DNA from: Muribaculaceae bacterium
GTDB lineage: Bacteria; Bacteroidota; Bacteroidia; Bacteroidales; Muribaculaceae
DNA length: 27,858 bases
Direction: 5' to 3'
NCBI GenBank assembly: GCA_016292745.1
Contig: JAEDFO010000030.1
Coordinates: forward strand, 1 to 27,858
Positions within the stretch are counted from its first letter, which is position 1. The number at the start of each line of letters is the position of its first letter. Positions 24,264-27,858 of this stretch are shown here, piece after piece. Under the pieces are notes generated by a model. The model did no database searches. It was not told where the DNA came from and saw nothing but the letters and a program-made list of their open reading frames with translations. The position numbers and the translations under genes are program-made.

Positions 24264-25353
24264 TCAGGGTAGATATATCATGGCTGTGGCAGTGGCATCG
24301 ATGGCGATGCTGCTGCTCGGCATTTCCACGGCAATGTCGCAACAGTTGCACTGGAATGTCGACTTCAACACTGTGTTCGACAACCGCGAGGGCGATAACA
24401 CCTACACCGCCACCGAAACCTATTTCAAGACCCGTCTGGCACCTGAAATAGGCATTTCGATGCTCGATGGAGCCCATGTGATTGCCGGAGGCGCAGTGTG
24501 GAACCAGCCTATCGGCTCGGAATGGGACGGTCACAAGATTTCGCCCACGCTCTACTATCGCTACAGCTCGGAGCGCTGGCGCATGTCGTTCGGCATGTTC
24601 CCACGCACCCATCTGGTGCGTATGCTCCCAAACTATGTGTGGAACGACTCATCATACTACTGGCAGGCCAACATCCGTGGCCTTGCGGTGCAATATCTGC
24701 GGCGCGAGGGCTATTTCGAGGCTGTGGTTGATTGGCGCAGCATGCAGTCGGAAACACAGCGCGAGGCTTTCAACATCATTGCCAGCGGCGAATGGAAACC
24801 GCGCCGCGGACTCTTCCTTGTGGGTGGTCTGGCTATGATGAACCATCTGGCATTGCAGAAGAATGCCCCGGCCGACCAGCATATTGTCGACAACATCGTT
24901 GTTAACCCCTACGTTGGCATCGATGCCAGCCATCGCACCGCTCTCGACAGCCTTTCAGTGCGTGCCGGTATGCTGATGGGCATCACCCGTAACCGCGAAT
25001 TCGACAAATGGGAGGCACCGGCCGGTCTTTGGCTCGATGTGGCAGCCCGTTGGCGATGGCTCGGGGTGAAGAACACCCTGTTTACCGGGAAGGCCATATA
25101 TCCGTATTACAGCACTTTCGGGCCTGTGCTTAATCAAGGCGAGGCATACTATGCTTCGAAATTCTATAACCGTACCGATGTGTCGGCCACTATACTGAAC
25201 AACAGCTTCATGAACCTTGAGGCCTCGCTGGTGTTTAATCTTGCAGAGGATAACTTCACTTTCTATCAGCGTCTGTTGCTCCGTGTTTACATCGACCGCA
25301 ATACATGGAGCGGTCGTCGCTCAAAGAAATCACGGTTGGCAAACATTTATTAA
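24256..25353 (+). CDS. Outer-membrane beta-barrel-like protein of unknown function
   Basis: 365 residues. A signal peptide (MPNQGRYIMAVAVASMAMLLLGISTAMS) precedes QQLHWNVDFNTVFDNREGDN. The remainder alternates short amphipathic strands rich in Tyr, Trp, Arg and Asn with turns (YFKTRLAPEIGISM, ISPTLYYRYSSERWRMSFGMFPR, YFEAVVDWRSM, LWLDVAARWRW, FTFYQRLLLRVYI), as in a porin-like barrel. I recognise no named family. The ATG overlaps the gltX stop by 8 nt; a later ATG at 24280 would lose the positively charged n-region. waaA starts 20 nt downstream, suggesting an envelope-related role, though this is only context. Confidence 0.75.
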   Translation: MPNQGRYIMAVAVASMAMLLLGISTAMSQQLHWNVDFNTVFDNREGDNTYTATETYFKTRLAPEIGISMLDGAHVIAGGAVWNQPIGSEWDGHKISPTLYYRYSSERWRMSFGMFPRTHLVRMLPNYVWNDSSYYWQANIRGLAVQYLRREGYFEAVVDWRSMQSETQREAFNIIASGEWKPRRGLFLVGGLAMMNHLALQKNAPADQHIVDNIVVNPYVGIDASHRTALDSLSVRAGMLMGITRNREFDKWEAPAGLWLDVAARWRWLGVKNTLFTGKAIYPYYSTFGPVLNQGEAYYASKFYNRTDVSATILNNSFMNLEASLVFNLAEDNFTFYQRLLLRVYIDRNTWSGRRSKKSRLANIY

Positions 25354-25373
25354 AAACCACTGACACTAACTCA

Positions 25374-26618
25374 ATGAACGCAATATATAACACAGCCATC
25401 CTGGCATACTCGAAATTGGTGAAGACGGCAGCTCTTTGGAACCGCAAAGCCCGACTGATGACAGAGGGTCAAGCCAAGACCATGCAGACCATTCGCGCAA
25501 AGTTCAAGCCCGATGACCATCCGGTGTGGATTCACGCTGCCTCGCTTGGCGAATTCGAGCAAGGACGTCCCATCATCGAGCGCATTCGCAGCCGATTTCC
25601 CGATCGGAAGATTCTGCTCACCTTCTTCTCGCCTTCGGGCTATGAGGTGCGCAAGAAGTATGCTATGGTAGATGCCGTGTGTTATCTGCCGTTCGACACC
25701 GAGGAAAATGCCGAGGAGTTTATAGGCACTCTGCAGCCTTCGCTTGCCATTTTCGTGAAATATGAGTTCTGGGGCAACTATCTCGAGGCTCTCAGCGAGC
25801 ATGCCGTGCCCACTATGATTGTGTCGGCCATCTTCCGTCGCTCACAGCTCTTCTTCCGGCCATACGGCTCGATGTTCCGTCGTATGCTCCGCTGTTTCAC
25901 GGCCGGAATATATGTCCAGGATGCCGATTCGAAGGCACTTCTGAGCACTATCGGTATCGACAGCATTGTTGCCGGCGATACCCGCTTCGACCGTGTTACC
26001 GATATCATGGCCACAACAAAGAATTTCCCATCCATAGCCGAGTTTGCCTCCGATGGTATGGTGATGGTGGCAGGGAGCAGCTGGCCGCGCGATGAGGAAC
26101 TGATTATCGACTACTTCAACCGCCATCCGCGCATGAAACTCATCATTGCACCGCACGAATTCGACGATGCGCGTGTTGATGCCCTCCGCAAGAAGATTGC
26201 CCGGCCTTCGGTGCGATACAGCCGTCTTTACGACGGTGAGAAAATCGATGGCGATTGCCTGATTCTCGACTGCTTTGGAATACTCTCATCGTGCTACCGT
26301 TACGGCAGCATTGCCTACGTAGGAGGCGGGTTTGGTGTGGGTATACATAACATCAACGAAGCTGCCGTGTATGGCATCCCGGTGATTTTTGGTCCAAACT
26401 ACAAGAAATTCAAGGAGGCGCGCGACCTCGTTGGGCGTGGCGGAGCGTTCTCAGTATCGAAAGCAGCCGACTATGAGGCAGTGCTCGACCACCTCATTGC
26501 CAACGAAGATGCTCGCATTGCCGCTGGTGATGTGTGTGGCGAATACATTCGCGAGAACCTCGGGGCATCCGACCGCATTTTCAACGACATCGCCCAGATT
26601 CTCGCTTCAGCAAAGTAA
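25374..26618 (+). CDS. waaA: 3-deoxy-D-manno-octulosonic acid (Kdo) transferase
   Basis: 414 residues from the ATG at 25374. The frame opens earlier, but that part overlaps the previous gene and lacks the hydrophobic membrane-anchoring start MNAIYNTAILAYSKLVKTA. WaaA (GT30, inverting) adds Kdo from CMP-Kdo to lipid IVA on the cytoplasmic face of the inner membrane. The catalytic glutamate is Glu60 in HAASLGEFEQGRP, at the same number as in well-studied WaaA proteins. VKYEFWGNY, the long donor-site loop GGGFGVGIHNINEAAVYGIPVIFGPNYKKFKEA and conserved HEFDD follow in order. It is the last gene of the gltX-barrel-waaA unit. The number of Kdo residues added cannot be predicted. Confidence 0.95.
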   Translation: MNAIYNTAILAYSKLVKTAALWNRKARLMTEGQAKTMQTIRAKFKPDDHPVWIHAASLGEFEQGRPIIERIRSRFPDRKILLTFFSPSGYEVRKKYAMVDAVCYLPFDTEENAEEFIGTLQPSLAIFVKYEFWGNYLEALSEHAVPTMIVSAIFRRSQLFFRPYGSMFRRMLRCFTAGIYVQDADSKALLSTIGIDSIVAGDTRFDRVTDIMATTKNFPSIAEFASDGMVMVAGSSWPRDEELIIDYFNRHPRMKLIIAPHEFDDARVDALRKKIARPSVRYSRLYDGEKIDGDCLILDCFGILSSCYRYGSIAYVGGGFGVGIHNINEAAVYGIPVIFGPNYKKFKEARDLVGRGGAFSVSKAADYEAVLDHLIANEDARIAAGDVCGEYIRENLGASDRIFNDIAQILASAK

Positions 26619-26654
26619 AATCATTCGGTTTTTTCCGCTGATGATGCATGTGGA

Positions 26655-26798
26655 AATAAAAAAACGAATCCGACGACGCTCACGCGCTACCGGATTCCTA
26701 ACCTATGATTCACTTATTTGTTGTTGCTATTGACTATTCTATATAAGCGGCTGATTATCAATGCATAAATTGCTGCATATGGGTATACTGCCACTTTT
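26655..26798 (-). ncRNA. Candidate small RNA between waaA and nagB
   Basis: On the minus strand a full -7 element, TATCTTTGC, at 26812-26804 would start a transcript near 26798. About 100 nt later comes a hairpin: GAATCCG (26697-26691) pairs with CGGATTC (26672-26666), with inner GCGC/GCGT pairs, followed by GTTTTTTT and ATTT, a convincing intrinsic terminator. No gene lies between them; the only frames are a handful of codons. The nearest upstream minus-strand gene does not exist here, since both neighbours run on the plus strand, so the terminator has no protein gene to serve. I recognise no known RNA family. The -33 match (TTTG at 26839-26836) is 23 nt away, slightly too far. Confidence 0.45.
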
Positions 26799-26804
26799 CA
26801 TTTG

Positions 26805-26812
26805 CAAAGATA
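26805..26812 (-). promoter_or_regulatory. Putative -7 element for the minus-strand small RNA
   Basis: TATCTTTG (26812-26805), followed by C, is identical to the well-supported -7 element of the tRNA-Ala promoter in this window. A TTTG at 26839-26836 could serve as the -33 element with a somewhat long 23-nt spacer. Confidence 0.5.
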
Positions 26813-26857
26813 CATATTTTTTTTAAAATAATTCGCAAATCTGCGTATTTTTATTGC

Positions 26858-26865
26858 TATTTTTG
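26858..26865 (+). promoter_or_regulatory. Putative -7 element for nagB
   Basis: TATTTTTG lies 46 nt before the nagB ATG in AT-rich DNA and fits TAnnTTTG. A -33 TTTG is not obvious. It is divergent to the putative minus-strand promoter at 26805-26812, and the two upstream regions overlap, so the two transcripts could compete or be co-regulated. Confidence 0.45.
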
Positions 26866-26911
26866 TAGTAAGTAGATTTTTAGATAATCAAAATATAATT
26901 ATTATACACTA

Positions 26912-27721
26912 ATGAGACTAATTATAGAACCTGACTATGAACTTGTATCGGCATGGGCGGCCAATTATGTGGCTTCGCGCATCAATGCTGCTGCACCCAC
27001 TGCCGACAAGCCTTTTGTACTTGGTTGCCCTACCGGCAGCTCGCCGCTGGGTATGTATCGAAAACTTATCGAGTTGAACAAGGCCGGGAAGGTGTCGTTT
27101 GCCAACGTGGTGACTTTCAACATGGATGAGTATTGCAATCTGCCCGAGGAGCATCCTGAAAGCTATCATTCCTTTATGTGGAACAATTTCTTTGGCCATA
27201 TCGACATCAAGAAGGAGAACGTCAACATCTTGAATGGCAACGCAGCCGACCCTGTGGCTGAATGTGCACGCTACGAGGCCAAGATAGCTTCGTATGGCGG
27301 AATCGACCTGTTTATGGGAGGTGTGGGCCCCGACGGACACATTGCCTTCAACGAACCGGGATCGTCGCTCACATCGCGCACCAGAATGAAGACTCTCACC
27401 CAGGACACCATTATCGCTAACTCCCGTTTCTTCAACAACGACACTTCGCTGGTGCCGAAAACTGCGCTCACTGTGGGCGTGGGCACCGTGATGGCTGCAA
27501 AGGAGGTGATGCTCATTGTCAATGGTCATAACAAGGCCCGTGCGCTGCAGCACGGCGTTGAAGGGGCGGTAAGCCAGATGTGGACTATCAGCGCGCTCCA
27601 AATGCACCAGCATGCCATTATAGTGGCCGATGAGGCTGCAACCTACGAACTCAAGGTGGGAACCTACAAATATTTCAAGGATATAGAGCGTAACAATCTC
27701 GACCCCAATACATTGCTTTAA
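26912..27721 (+). CDS. nagB: Glucosamine-6-phosphate deaminase
   Basis: 269 residues. It converts glucosamine-6-phosphate to fructose-6-phosphate and ammonia, feeding amino sugars from mucin or peptidoglycan into glycolysis. The catalytic residues fall at the same numbers as in E. coli NagB: Asp72 (FNMDEYC), Asp141 and His143 (GPDGHIAFNEPG), and Glu148. The phosphate-binding loop GCPTGSSPLGMYR (38-50) and the SRTRMKTLTQDTI allosteric-site region are present, as is the full C-terminus. It stands alone with its own promoter and terminator. No nagA or transporter gene is visible before the window ends. Confidence 0.97.
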   Translation: MRLIIEPDYELVSAWAANYVASRINAAAPTADKPFVLGCPTGSSPLGMYRKLIELNKAGKVSFANVVTFNMDEYCNLPEEHPESYHSFMWNNFFGHIDIKKENVNILNGNAADPVAECARYEAKIASYGGIDLFMGGVGPDGHIAFNEPGSSLTSRTRMKTLTQDTIIANSRFFNNDTSLVPKTALTVGVGTVMAAKEVMLIVNGHNKARALQHGVEGAVSQMWTISALQMHQHAIIVADEAATYELKVGTYKYFKDIERNNLDPNTLL

Positions 27722-27767
27722 GCAAATTCTGCAAGAGGTGCGCTGCTCCTCGCTAAAAAGTTAAATG

Positions 27768-27803
27768 GCAGCCGACAGGGTTCTGTATTTGTCGGCTGCT
27801 TTT
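27768..27803 (+). terminator. Intrinsic terminator of nagB
   Basis: A perfect 10-bp stem GCAGCCGACA/TGTCGGCTGC (27768-27777 with 27790-27799) with a 12-nt loop is followed by TTTT. It lies 46 nt past the nagB stop. Confidence 0.9.
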
Positions 27804-27828
27804 CATAATCCCCCTAAAGATATATGCC

Positions 27829-27858
27829 ATGATGCAAATAATCAACAAGTTCTACTTG
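27829..27858 (+). CDS. Possible start of a further gene cut by the window edge
   Basis: Two adjacent ATG codons open a frame (MMQIINKFYL) that runs to the window end, 26 nt past the nagB terminator. Ten codons are too few to call a product, and no promoter match is seen before it. It is recorded only as a possible gene start. Confidence 0.2.
   Translation, partial: MMQIINKFYL

Noticed and set aside
26389..26733. Plus-strand open frame across the waaA end
   Set aside because: It is out of frame with waaA for most of its length, basic and low-complexity, and runs into the small RNA terminator hairpin.

Overview
The window looks like a chromosomal stretch from a gut-type Bacteroidales bacterium, plausibly Muribaculaceae; the family is an inference. 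The evidence is: TAnnTTTG-type promoter -7 elements, some with a TTTG about 20 nt upstream; secreted proteins with C-terminal tails of the type IX secretion (Por) kind; carboxypeptidase-regulatory-like repeats; and Bacteroidetes-style versions of IspH, TrmB, Mrp and WaaA. Base composition is fairly balanced outside the AT-rich intergenic regions. There are no insertion sequences, phage genes, CRISPR arrays or rRNA genes.

Layout. (1) 65-6788, minus strand: a three-gene operon for secreted or surface proteins, made of a small tailed protein, a FISUMP/DUF1566-like protein and a very large multidomain adhesin-like protein. (2) 6789-7371: mostly gene-free, ending at tRNA-Ala(GGC), which has a well-defined promoter and terminator. 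(3) 7545-14118, minus strand: a tripartite RND efflux operon (lipoprotein adaptor, HAE1-type pump, TolC-like lipoprotein) followed by an LpxA-family acyltransferase and a strong terminator. A palindrome overlaps the likely efflux promoter. (4) 14325-15906, minus strand: ispH and cmk. (5) 16023-18126, minus strand: an S26-like signal peptidase and an ABC exporter. (6) 18307-20256, minus strand: gyrB with its own terminator. (7) 20475-22666, plus strand: a good promoter drives a small secreted protein, trmB and an Mrp-type ATPase. (8) 22734-26618, plus strand: gltX, an outer-membrane beta-barrel-like protein and waaA (Kdo transferase). (9) 26619-26911: an intergenic region holding a candidate minus-strand small RNA and the nagB promoter. 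(10) 26912-27803, plus strand: nagB and its terminator.

How the genes fit together. Several units concern the Gram-negative envelope: LpxA-family acyl transfer, Kdo addition by WaaA, RND efflux, a barrel protein, and large secreted proteins. The rest is housekeeping: isoprenoid synthesis, CMP phosphorylation, DNA supercoiling, tRNA modification and charging, Fe-S carrier ATPase, and amino-sugar catabolism. The least explained items are the small RNA candidate, the efflux-promoter palindrome, the peptidase/ABC pair with no visible substrate, the divergent LpxA paralogue, the short secreted protein in front of trmB, and the secreted three-gene operon.
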